From Micromonospora cremea (lineage in GTDB: Bacteria; Actinomycetota; Actinomycetes; Mycobacteriales; Micromonosporaceae): a DNA stretch of 64,000 bases. Location of the stretch: NCBI RefSeq assembly GCF_900143515.1, contig NZ_FSQT01000002.1, positions 4,788,979-4,852,978 on the forward strand. Reading direction: 5' to 3'. The notes under the pieces are model-generated. The model worked only from the letters and a program-made list of their open reading frames with translations, was not told the DNA's origin and made no database searches. This document shows, one piece after another, positions 42,895-50,796 of this stretch. The translations under genes were made by a program, and so were the position numbers. The stretch's first letter is position 1; each line of letters opens with the position of its first letter.

Positions 42895-44778
42895 TCAGTG
42901 GCCGGGGGCCTCCATGGCGCGTGCCGCCGCGACGATGGCGCTCACCCCGATCCCGGCCTGGTCCATCAGCTGGGTCGGGGTACCGGAGGTGGGCAGGCCC
43001 CGTACCGCCAGGTGCTTCACCCGCACCGGCTCGGCGAGGTCGGCCAGGGACTCCAGGACCGCCGACCCCATGCCACCCTCCGGGTAGTGATCCTCGATGA
43101 CCAGCAGCCGACCGCCGGTGGCCCGGACGGCGTCGAGCAATCGGTCCCGGTCCAGCGGCTTGACCGAATACAGGTCGATGACCCGGGCCTTGATCCCCTC
43201 GCGCGCCAGTTCGTCGGCGGCGGCGAGGCAGTTGTGCACCGTGACCCCGGCGCCGATCAGCGCGACGTCGTCGTCGTCGCCGCCGCGGAGCAGTTTGCTG
43301 CCGCCGACCGGGAAGGGGTCCTCGTTGTCGTAGAGCACCGGGTACTTGCCTCGGGTGGTGCGCAGGTAGTTGACGCCCTTGCGGTCGACCATTTGCGCGA
43401 CGAGGGCCGCGCAGGACACGGCGTCGCTGGGATACAGCACCGTCGACCCCTGCACGGCGCGCATGGCCGCTAGGTCCTCCAGCCCCATCTGCGAGGGACC
43501 GTCCGTCCCGATCTCCACCCCGCAGTGCGACCCGGACAGGGCGATGTCGGCCCGGGAGATGCCGGCCATCCGCACGAAGTCGTAGGCGCGGGAGAAGAAC
43601 GCCGCGAAGGTCGCGGCGAAGGGCCGATAGCCGCGTACCTGCAGTCCGACCGCGGCGGCGACTAGTTGCTGTTCGGAGATGAACATCTCGAAGAACCGGT
43701 CGGGATACGCCTCGGCGAACTTGTCGGCGCGGGTGGAGTCGCTGACCTCACCGTCTAGGGCGACAACGTCCGGCCGCGAGCCCAGCGCGCGCAGCGCGTC
43801 ACCGTACGCGTTCCGGGTGGCCACCTTCGCCCCCTTGTCGTAGCGCGGCAGCGTGGGCGGCTCGCCGGCGGGGGCACTAGCGGGCGGGGCGGACTCGGGT
43901 TGCGGCCCGGTGACGCGGATCTGGCGTACCCCGCCGAGAGCCTTTACGGCCCGCTCGGCCATGTCGGGTTTCAGCGGCTTGCCGTGCCACCCGGGCTGGT
44001 CCTCGACCTCCGGCACCCCCTTGCCCTTGACCGTCCGGGCGAGCACCACGGTCGGACCCGTCGCCTGCCGCGCCCGGCCGAACGCCTCGTCGATCGCGGC
44101 CAGGTCGTGGCCGTCGATGACGAGCGCCTGGCAGCCGAACGCCTCGACCCGGCGGCGGTAGGTGTCCAGGTCCCATTCCAACTCGGTCGGACCCCGCTGC
44201 CCGAACCGGTTGATGTCGACGATCACGGTGAGGTTGCGCAGCCCGTAGTGGCCCGCCTTGTCCAGCGCCTCCCAGATGGAGCCCTCGGCCATCTCGCTGT
44301 CGCCGCACAGCGCCCACACGTGGAACGGCAGGTGGTCGAGGTACCGGCCGGCGAGCGCGATCCCGACCCCGACGGGCAGTCCCTGACCGAGCGACCCGGT
44401 GGCCACGTCGACCCAGGGCAGGGCCGGCGTTGGGTGCCCTTGCAGGCGCGACCCGAACTGGCGGTAGGTCTCGACCAACTCCTGATCGGTGATCGCGCCC
44501 ACCGCCTTGAAGACCGCATACAACAGCGGCGAGGCGTGGCCCTTGGAGAAGATCAGGTGATCGTTGGTCCGACCGCGCGGGTCAGTCCACTGGTAACGCA
44601 GGTGCCGGGAGATCAGCACCGCGAGCAGGTCCGCGGCGGACAGACTCGAGGTCGGATGCCCCGATTCCGCCCTGGTGCTGCACCGGATCGCATCCACTCG
44701 GAGCTGGGCGGCGAGCTCACCCAGTCGGGTGAGCTCCTCCGCGGGCAGTGTGCGCTCTGCTTCCATCGTCACCGGCAT
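42895..44778 (-). CDS. transketolase
   Basis: 627 residues, the usual size. TPP-binding domain: RAESGHPTSSLSAADLLAVL, FSKGHASPLLYAVF, GSLGQGLPVGVGIALAGR and the GDSEMAEGSIWEALDKAGHY motif (GDG...N type). Pyrimidine domain: RNAYGDALRALGSRPDVVAL, FEMFISEQQLVAAAVGL (catalytic Glu), then SHCGVEIGTDGPSQMGLEDL. C-terminal domain: IGAGVTVHNCLAAADELARE. It converts pentose-phosphate sugars. It is probably a secondary, stress-associated copy, as it stands outside a pentose-phosphate operon and beside DUF2267 and LigD debris. Confidence 0.85.
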   Translation of the reverse strand: MPVTMEAERTLPAEELTRLGELAAQLRVDAIRCSTRAESGHPTSSLSAADLLAVLISRHLRYQWTDPRGRTNDHLIFSKGHASPLLYAVFKAVGAITDQELVETYRQFGSRLQGHPTPALPWVDVATGSLGQGLPVGVGIALAGRYLDHLPFHVWALCGDSEMAEGSIWEALDKAGHYGLRNLTVIVDINRFGQRGPTELEWDLDTYRRRVEAFGCQALVIDGHDLAAIDEAFGRARQATGPTVVLARTVKGKGVPEVEDQPGWHGKPLKPDMAERAVKALGGVRQIRVTGPQPESAPPASAPAGEPPTLPRYDKGAKVATRNAYGDALRALGSRPDVVALDGEVSDSTRADKFAEAYPDRFFEMFISEQQLVAAAVGLQVRGYRPFAATFAAFFSRAYDFVRMAGISRADIALSGSHCGVEIGTDGPSQMGLEDLAAMRAVQGSTVLYPSDAVSCAALVAQMVDRKGVNYLRTTRGKYPVLYDNEDPFPVGGSKLLRGGDDDDVALIGAGVTVHNCLAAADELAREGIKARVIDLYSVKPLDRDRLLDAVRATGGRLLVIEDHYPEGGMGSAVLESLADLAEPVRVKHLAVRGLPTSGTPTQLMDQAGIGVSAIVAAARAMEAPGH

Positions 44779-44789
44779 CGCCTCCGCAG

Positions 44790-45073
44790 CTACCGTAGTC
44801 AGGAAAGACCCGCATTACCCGGTAATCGCCGATTTGCCAGGGGCAGAGCGGGCCGGCCACGACCGGGGAGCCGAGCAGCCAGCCCGCCACCGCCAGATAC
44901 GGCACGGCGGCCAACGCGACGGCCACGCGTTGCCGGCCGCGCCTGACGCCCTCGGCGGCATACCGAGCCAGCCAGTTGTGGATCGGCTGCCGCGACACCC
45001 CATACCGGGCGGCGACCTCAGTCTTCGCAGTGCCGCCCACGCACTCCACTACCGCGTGAAATCGCTGCTCCAT
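44790..45073 (-). pseudogene. IS481 N-terminal HTH fused to a membrane-protein scrap
   Basis: From ATG 45073: MEQRFHAVVECVGGTAKTEV then AARYGVSRQPIHNWLARYAA, the first helix-turn-helix of an IS481 transposase. After EGVRRG it passes into an unrelated hydrophobic stretch (VAVALAAVPYLAVAGWLLGS, then CPWQIGDYRVMRVFPDYG), probably the end of another gene. The transposase core is absent. Confidence 0.5.
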
Positions 45074-45395
45074 GACGCTCAACCCCGCGAGTCAACCAAA
45101 CCCGGGCAGTCCCAAGTCAGTGACAACGGCAGCGTCCGACAGCGAACGTCCACGAACTCTGACGGACCGTTCCCGCAGGTCAGCACAGGCATATGAGCAG
45201 GCTAACGCTGCGTGATCCTTGCTTGACACGCAAGCGGCCGCCAGCGACGAGGGTGGAGGCGCTGAGCCGGGCCAATGACGCCGGTCCGGTCCTGAACAGT
45301 CATCCTTCCTACACCTCTCGTTAGCCTGGCCTGTCTATGTTTCCTTGGCCGGGGGCCCACCCGGACCAGCGCAGACCAACCGGAAGCTGAGCACC

Positions 45396-45494
45396 ATGAG
45401 CGCAATTCTCGTCAAGATAGTCGTTGAGATCCTCGCCGCCGCGGCAGCGGCGCTTATCGCGACACTCGCCAAACGCTGGCTGCGCACGATCTGA
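45396..45494 (+). CDS. tiny hydrophobic peptide, 32 aa
   Basis: ATG 45396 with GGAAG nine bases before it. The product is MSAILVKIVVEILAAAAAAL followed by IATLAKRWLRTI: one hydrophobic helix with Lys/Arg at the C-terminus, as in small membrane or type I toxin-like peptides. It was below the length cut of ordinary gene calling. No antisense RNA gene was identified. Coding is plausible, not proven. Confidence 0.35.
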   Translation: MSAILVKIVVEILAAAAAALIATLAKRWLRTI

Positions 45495-45646
45495 CGCTCG
45501 AGCGTGAGCGCGGGTGATGCACGGCGGATTGCAGCGGCACGAGGAGTAACCAGCCTCACCGGTGACCGGCTCGGCGGAACCGAGCCGCCGGTAGCCCCGG
45601 CACGCGACTTCCGCTGACCAGTCGAAGGGGTCCGTGGACGACCGGC

Positions 45647-46366
45647 TCAGCCGGCCATGCTCGCGAGCGCGGCACCGGCGCTGCCGAGCAGCCCGAACAG
45701 CACGATCCGTCGGAACACCACGGGGTCGATGCGGTGGAACAGTCGGTTTCCCAGCCACCAGCCCAGCGGCACCGCGGGGAGCGCCACGAGGGAGATCCGC
45801 ACCACATCGGCGTGTATCTGACCGGCCAGCAGGAACCCCGTCAGCCCCATCAGACTGGTGCCCGAGAAGGTCGCCGCCAGGGTGGCCCGGAAGGTGCGCG
45901 GATCGTAGCCGAGCGACTGGAAAGCGGCGACCAGCGGCGGCCCGTTCGTCCCGGTGGCGGCGGTCAGCACCCCGACGAGGACGCCGATGGCCCCGAGACC
46001 GATCCGTCCGGTGCGGATCCGTGCCCTGGACCAGACCAGCGCGGCGCAGCCGAGCACCACGACCGCGATCAGCGCGCTCAACAGCCGCTCCGGCGCGAGC
46101 GCGAGAACCAGCAGGCCGGCCGGCAGGCCGAGCAGGGCGGTGGCGGTGAGTGCCGCCGCGACCTGCCACCGGGCGTGGGCGCGTTCCCGGATGGCCGCGG
46201 TGACGGTCAGCCCGATGCCGGTCAGCGCCGACACCACCACGGCGGCGCGCGGGTCAACGGCGGCGGCCAGCAACGGCACGGTCACCAGCGCGTACCCGAA
46301 GCCGCTGACCGCCTGGGCGAAGGCGCCGAGCAGCACGATGCCGAACGCGCTGAGCAGGATGACCAT
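45647..46366 (-). CDS. TauE/SafE-family sulfite/organosulfonate exporter
   Basis: 239 residues from ATG 46366. Seven to eight membrane spans with the family features GAFAQAVSGFGYALVTVPLL in the first loop and GVLTAATGTNGPPLVAAFQS at the repeat, as in TauE/SafE proteins, which move sulfite, sulfonates or related anions. The long open frame upstream is hydrophilic and was excluded. No sulfur-metabolism genes are adjacent. Confidence 0.8.
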   Translation of the reverse strand: MVILLSAFGIVLLGAFAQAVSGFGYALVTVPLLAAAVDPRAAVVVSALTGIGLTVTAAIRERAHARWQVAAALTATALLGLPAGLLVLALAPERLLSALIAVVVLGCAALVWSRARIRTGRIGLGAIGVLVGVLTAATGTNGPPLVAAFQSLGYDPRTFRATLAATFSGTSLMGLTGFLLAGQIHADVVRISLVALPAVPLGWWLGNRLFHRIDPVVFRRIVLFGLLGSAGAALASMAG

Positions 46367-46719
46367 CCGCTGAGACTGACGCACCGGACGGCGGGCGGAC
46401 AACCGGCCGGCCCGGAGATCCCCGACACACGACCAGCGGCCGGCAATGCTCATGAGTCTGCCGTTCAGGCCGGACGGCGGCATCGCCGGGTGCCTACTAC
46501 GCGGGGGAACAGCCGCAGAACTCGAAGAACCCAAATCCGTTGCGCAGTACGACGTCGCCTGCTTCCAGGTGACGTCGAACCACTGAACACCCGCCGGCGC
46601 GCCGACCCGGTTACAACTGTGCGGGCTGAGTATCCAAGGCGGTGCACCGGCCGGGACACCCCCGCATTTGTAGCGGGGGAGCAGGTCGGGCGGCTGTGTT
46701 GGTGCCTGGGGTCAAGGAG
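46367..46719. other. intergenic, weak relic
   Basis: About 350 bases. A minus-strand frame reads RRHLEAGDVVLRNGFGFFEF then a stop, like the end of a cupin-type or other enzyme, but it is too short to assign. Confidence 0.3.
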
Positions 46720-47190
46720 TCACGGGTTGACGTCCAGAGGAGCATCGGGATTGCTGTGGGACGTACGTCCCCCATCGTCCCCTACAACAAGAGCGTCGAT
46801 CTCCAGCCGACCGACGCGTACCGAACGGAGCTGCAGGTGTCGTACGGCCGCGCGGCGGACCACCAGGCGCCCGATTGCCATAGCACCGACGGCGACGGAA
46901 CCCACGGCCAGTGCGCCGACGGCCAGGGCGCCGAGACTGACGACACCGACCGCCGATGCACCGCCGGCAGCCGCGCCGGTGGCGGCGGCGCCAGCGCGCC
47001 GGTGCCAACGCGGGACCGGCGAACCGCAGCGCCCACATGTCGTCACGACCTCATCATGGGCCACGGCGACCAGGTCAGTGGGGTACTTCTCCGCCGCTGG
47101 CCGCGGGTAGCGCGCACGGTAACCGGCGGGGTAGATGTCAGCGGTAGGCGGTGCCGGTCGGGGTGAAGGTGGAGGAGTCCATGAACGCAC
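46720..47190 (-). CDS. pentad-repeat protein, hypothetical
   Basis: 156 residues as an open frame; the real start may be internal. After a Pro-rich opening comes CGRCGSPVPRWHRRAG (a CxxC pair), then an Ala/Gly/Val stretch repeating a five-residue unit: SLGALAVGALAVGSVAVGAM then AIGRLVVRRAAVRHLQLRSV and RVGRLEIDALVVG. Such (A/S)xAVG-type pentads occur in actinobacterial membrane-associated proteins and could form a right-handed solenoid. It overlaps the next gene's end by 53 bases. Function unknown. Confidence 0.5.
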   Translation of the reverse strand: MRSWTPPPSPRPAPPTADIYPAGYRARYPRPAAEKYPTDLVAVAHDEVVTTCGRCGSPVPRWHRRAGAAATGAAAGGASAVGVVSLGALAVGALAVGSVAVGAMAIGRLVVRRAAVRHLQLRSVRVGRLEIDALVVGDDGGRTSHSNPDAPLDVNP

Positions 47191-47788
47191 CGTCGTCGTG
47201 GCGGATCGCCAGAAGCACCGGCCGGGATTCTGACTGCGGCTGCGTGGTGTTCCAGTCGTAGGTGCTGGCGAAGTGCAGGCAGATCAGCCCAGTGGCGCCG
47301 TTGGCGGCGTAGGCCAGGGTTTTGGGATAGCGGGGATTGCTGCCGCCAAGCAGCACGGAGGGTGCCCCGAGTTCGGCCAGGACCTCATCGAGGTCGCGGT
47401 CTCGGGCACTCCAACGGATAGCTTCGTCGCGTAACCGCCAGAGGTCGTCGGCGGGAAGGGTCCGATCGACCGTGAGCCAGCCAAGGCGCCAGGCGATGCC
47501 GGCGTAGATCGAGGCCACCGCTGCGCCGTCGTCGCGGTAGTTGGGCAGGATCTTGGCGAACGCACCGTGCACGCCAAGCGAGGTGAACGCACCTCGCGCT
47601 TCGAGCCGCTTCCACTCCGCCTGCCAGACCTCGTCGAGCCCGTCGACGAAGGCCACCGCATCCATGAACAGTCGCAACGTGATCTCGTCGCCCCACATCC
47701 CCGGCCGTCGCAGGGCTTGGTTAAGCCGCGTTGCGTGGTACTCGCGTACCTCGCGCAGGTTGGGGCGACCTGTGTCATCAGCCTTCAC
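47138..47788 (-). CDS. hypothetical protein, 216 aa
   Basis: Read from GTG 47788. Helical first half: REVREYHATRLNQALRRPGM, WGDEITLRLFMDAVAFVDGL; second half with RYPKTLAYAANGATGLICLH and TQPQSESRPVLLAIRHDDGA. The end (STFTPTGTAYR) overlaps the pentad-repeat gene start. It resembles uncharacterised soluble actinobacterial proteins and I cannot name a family. Complete and coherent. Confidence 0.55.
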   Translation of the reverse strand: MKADDTGRPNLREVREYHATRLNQALRRPGMWGDEITLRLFMDAVAFVDGLDEVWQAEWKRLEARGAFTSLGVHGAFAKILPNYRDDGAAVASIYAGIAWRLGWLTVDRTLPADDLWRLRDEAIRWSARDRDLDEVLAELGAPSVLLGGSNPRYPKTLAYAANGATGLICLHFASTYDWNTTQPQSESRPVLLAIRHDDGAFMDSSTFTPTGTAYR

Positions 47789-47965
47789 GTCTAGATCATT
47801 CCAACCACGGCAAGGCTGATCCAGACCTGCTCGAACGCCGCGCCACACAACGATTGTCTAGCCGACGTGGGCGACACGTCCGGCTAGTCGATCTTGTGTG
47901 AGGGTAGTCCCCGTTGCGTGTCGAGCGGCTAGCTCGTTCTGCGCCGCGTTGCCTGACGCGCCTAA

Positions 47966-49399
47966 TACTCCAGCCGGGGATGTTGACCTTGGCTGAGCTG
48001 CGGTTCGATGCGGTGTGGGTACGGGGGCAGCCACCGTCGATCATGGACGGTTGTGTGGACTGACCATGACGCAGCGGTGGCTGCCGGATACAGGGTAGAC
48101 GCCCAGCGGTGGCGTGTGTTGTTCGACGATCTGATGTTGACGGTTGGGCAGCGTTTCCGCAGGCCCGAGCCGCGTCGCCGGGTGCGTGACTTCGTTCGAG
48201 GGCTGTTGGCGCCGCTACCGCGGAAGAACTGCTGGACCATCGCCGAGCACGCCGGGGACGCTGGCCCGGACGGGATGCAGGACTTGCTGACCCGGGTGAT
48301 GTGGGACGACGCCGAGGTTCGTGCCGATGTCCGCGAGTTCGTCGGTGAGCATCTCGGTGATGTCGAGGCCGTGCTGGTCATTGACGAGACGGGTGATCTG
48401 AAGAAGGGCCGGCACACCGTCGGTGTGCAGCGGCAGTATTCGGGCACGGCCGGGAAGATCGAGAACTGTCAGCTCGCCGTGCACCTGGTCTATGCCACCG
48501 AGACTGCTCACGCGATGCTCGACACGGCCCTCTACCTGCCGAAGTCGTGGTGCGACGATCCCGATCGCCGCGCCGAGGCCGGTGTTCCTGAGCAGGTGCG
48601 CTTCGCGACCAAACCGCAGCTGGCGACCCACATGATCGAGGCCGCGGTCACCGCTGGGCTGCCGTGCCGGTGGGCGGCCGGCGACGAGGCCTACGGCAAC
48701 GATCCCCGCCTGGCCGCCCGGCTGCGTCAGCTGCGACTCGCCTATGTCCTGGCCGTGGCCTGCTCACATCAGGTGATCACCGGCCTCGGCGTCTACCGCG
48801 TCGACGCTCTCGCCGCCGAGCTTCCCGCCACCGCCTGGCAGCGGGTGTCCGCTGGTCAGGGCGCGAAAGGCCACCGCTACTACGACTGGTCCTTCATCGC
48901 CCTGCCCCACGCCACCGACGGCCAGGGCGGGCACCACTGGCTGCTGATCCGCCGCAGCCGCCGCACCGGTGAGCTGGCCTTCTACCGCTGCTGGGCACCC
49001 GAGTTCGTCACGCTCGGCACTCTCGTCGCGGTCGCCGGCCGACGCTGGAAGATCGAGGAATCGTTCCAGGCCGCGAAGACCGGCCTCGGCCTGGACCAGC
49101 ACCAACACCGCCGCTGGGCCTCCTGGCACCGCTGGACCACTCTGGCCATCCTCGCCCACGCGTTCCTCGCCGCCGCGACCGCCGACCACCGCAACCGCTA
49201 CAAGCCGGTCGGGCTGATCCCGCTGACCGTCAACGAGCTACGCCACCTGTTCCACGTTCTGATCACCGAACCCGCCCGCCGACGCTGCGACCCGCTCTCC
49301 TGGTCCATCCGCCGACGCCGCCACCAAGCCAGAGCCATGACCAGCCACTACGCCCGACAAGCCCTCATCGAGCCGTGATCACGATCCCCGGCTGGAGTA
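47966..49399 (+). mobile_element. intact IS701-family insertion sequence
   Basis: Inverted ends TACTCCAGCCGGGGAT at 47966-47981 and 49384-49399 are perfect over 16 bases. The tetranucleotide CTAA lies directly outside both ends (47962-47965 and 49400-49403), the four-base target duplication expected of IS701. Length 1434 bases. Confidence 0.9.
48008..49378 (+). CDS. IS701 transposase
   Basis: 456 residues from ATG 48008; GTG 48053 is a likely alternative. DDE signature: VEAVLVIDETGDLKKGRHTV (Asp), CRWAAGDEAYGNDPRLAARL (Asp) and RRWKIEESFQAAKTGLGLDQ (Glu in the YREK-like region). The N-terminal RRPEPRRRVRDFVRGLLAPL is also typical. All domains are in one frame between intact ends with a target duplication, so the element is probably active. 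Confidence 0.9.
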   Translation: MRCGYGGSHRRSWTVVWTDHDAAVAAGYRVDAQRWRVLFDDLMLTVGQRFRRPEPRRRVRDFVRGLLAPLPRKNCWTIAEHAGDAGPDGMQDLLTRVMWDDAEVRADVREFVGEHLGDVEAVLVIDETGDLKKGRHTVGVQRQYSGTAGKIENCQLAVHLVYATETAHAMLDTALYLPKSWCDDPDRRAEAGVPEQVRFATKPQLATHMIEAAVTAGLPCRWAAGDEAYGNDPRLAARLRQLRLAYVLAVACSHQVITGLGVYRVDALAAELPATAWQRVSAGQGAKGHRYYDWSFIALPHATDGQGGHHWLLIRRSRRTGELAFYRCWAPEFVTLGTLVAVAGRRWKIEESFQAAKTGLGLDQHQHRRWASWHRWTTLAILAHAFLAAATADHRNRYKPVGLIPLTVNELRHLFHVLITEPARRRCDPLSWSIRRRRHQARAMTSHYARQALIEP

Positions 49400-49891
49400 C
49401 TAATACCAAAAGGCTTTGATCACGGAGTGTCCCGCTAGCGCGGCTCGTCCGTAGAAGGTGCGCAGGTCGTTGTGGTAGCCGAGGAAGACGTTCCTGGCCG
49501 CGTTCTTGTCCTCCCACCCGATGTACGGCTTGGAGAGCTCCGTCCCCACGATTTGCCAGCGTTCGTCGAACGAAACGGTCCGGAGGAACTCCGCTACCCC
49601 GCGCACCTCGGCCGGGTTGAGTATGACGAACGGCGGTTCGTCCTTTGTCGGGCTGTGTATGTGACGGCCGCCGAAGATCGGCAGGGCGGCATTCGTGGCG
49701 TCGCCCTGGTCCGCGCCCATGGTGTAGAGCTCGTGGACGTGGCCGAAGTCCTTCTCGATGGAATCGGCGATGCCAGCCGTGTACTCCTGCTGGTGCTCCT
49801 CCCAGGCGGTCCACATGAAGTCAAGCAGCGACGAGAAGTCCTGTGGGGCCTCCTTGGAGGTCGTGGCGCGCAGGTGCATGTGGAAGCTCAC
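49400..49891 (-). CDS. DUF1877-type protein
   Basis: 163 residues starting MSFHMHLRATTSKEAPQDFS; further features are GIADSIEKDFGHVHELYTMG, LPIFGGRHIHSPTKDEPPFV and NPAEVRGVAEFLRTVSFDER, ending HSVIKAFWY. This matches the YfbM/DUF1877 layout (about 160-170 residues, function unknown). The stop TAG lies inside the CTAA target site of the adjacent IS701, so the insertion landed at or next to the 3' end; the last residues may be altered. Confidence 0.65.
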   Translation of the reverse strand: MSFHMHLRATTSKEAPQDFSSLLDFMWTAWEEHQQEYTAGIADSIEKDFGHVHELYTMGADQGDATNAALPIFGGRHIHSPTKDEPPFVILNPAEVRGVAEFLRTVSFDERWQIVGTELSKPYIGWEDKNAARNVFLGYHNDLRTFYGRAALAGHSVIKAFWY

Positions 49892-49984
49892 GGAGCTGCT
49901 ACTCCTTGCCTTGGCCCCTGCGTGGGACCGGCGGGTTGACCCGCTGCTCTGTCCACTGCCCGTCGCGGGGGCTCTGGTTTACGG

Positions 49985-50400
49985 GCTTTGAATCTAGTGA
50001 TGGCCTTGGTGGTGGATTGAGCCACTTCGGTGATCAGCTGGTCGGCATCGTAAAGCGGAAGGTGGTGTCGGCGGCTTCGACAGTGAGAGTGCAGCCGGCT
50101 TGGGCAACGCCGACGTGGATGCGTTGACCGGCGATAGCGAGGGCTCCTCGGCTGCTGACGCGGCGTTGGACCCCGCAGCGGTTCGGGTGCTGGGGTGGGT
50201 GGGGTCCGGCGGGGCGGGCGTCGCGAAATCGTGGCGATCTTGGGCGCTGCGAGGGGGTTGGGCAGGCTGCGCAGCAGGACGCCGGCGGCGGTGATCTGCA
50301 TGAGGCCGCGGTCGAGTCGGACGGTGACGCGTTGTCCGGCGAAGTGGTAGTCGATGGGGTGTTGCCGGCCGGCGAGGCCGATCAGGCCGCCTCGTGCATC
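49985..50400 (-). pseudogene. IS481-type transposase C-terminal remnant
   Basis: The minus strand reads IGLAGRQHPIDYHFAGQRVT then VRLDRGLMQITAAGVLLRSL and PNPLAAPKIA, and after a frame change LAIAGQRIHVGVAQAGCTLT then VEAADTTFRL, YDADQLITEVAQSTTKAITR and FKARKPEP. Two beta-barrel repeats form the tail after the integrase core of IS481-like transposases; the core itself is missing. Two frame changes occur. Confidence 0.6.
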
Positions 50401-50741
50401 TCACGCGCGAGGGCTTGTAGTTCCGACTCACCCGCTTCGACCTGCCCCCCGGGCAGATCCCAGACATCTGGGTATGCCCGTTTGGTCGGCCTGCTGGTGA
50501 GGCGCTCCACCTTGTCCCCGTCCGGGGAGGCTGGACGGTCTGGCGACTGCCCGACGAGGAGATCCGCTTCATTCGACAAACAATCCATCGACCCATGGCA
50601 GACCGCGCTGGCTGCCGAGGCGATCTTGGCGGCGATCTCGGCGATGCAGTCCTCCGCGGTGTCGAAACCCATTATGTCGCCGAAGGACGAGCTGTACCCC
50701 TTCACGTCGGCGAACGTGAAGTTGTGCAGCACCGGAATCAC
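50382..50741 (-). CDS. chimeric ORF with a Nudix-box remnant
   Basis: The C-terminal 36 codons read PDVWDLPGGQVEAGESELQA then LAREMHEAA, a Nudix box (GxVxxGExxxxALxREhxE) cut short. The N-terminal 65 residues (HNFTFADVKGYSSSFGDIMG, DCIAEIAAKIASAASAVCHG) are unrelated and unrecognised. Between them lies the 72-base dispersed repeat (50496-50567). So this frame joins two gene ends through a repeat; expression as one protein is doubtful. Confidence 0.4.
   Translation of the reverse strand: MIPVLHNFTFADVKGYSSSFGDIMGFDTAEDCIAEIAAKIASAASAVCHGSMDCLSNEADLLVGQSPDRPASPDGDKVERLTSRPTKRAYPDVWDLPGGQVEAGESELQALAREMHEAA
50496..50567 (+). repeat. 72-bp dispersed repeat, copy A
   Basis: GGCGCTCCACC...CCCCGTCCGGGGAG...CTGG...GGTCT...CGACTGCCCGACGAGG then AGATCCGC. 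It matches 54647-54717 in the same orientation at close to 88 percent, and the mirror copy in the fold-back arm at about 63666-63736. Confidence 0.65.
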
Positions 50742-50796
50742 GGCAGAAAGCAGGCCCGGGCGGAAAGCCCGAGCCTGCTCTGCGGGACCAGCACGT

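Noticed and set aside
43900..44946. 348-codon plus-strand frame
   Set aside because: Antisense to transketolase, which is complete with all family motifs.
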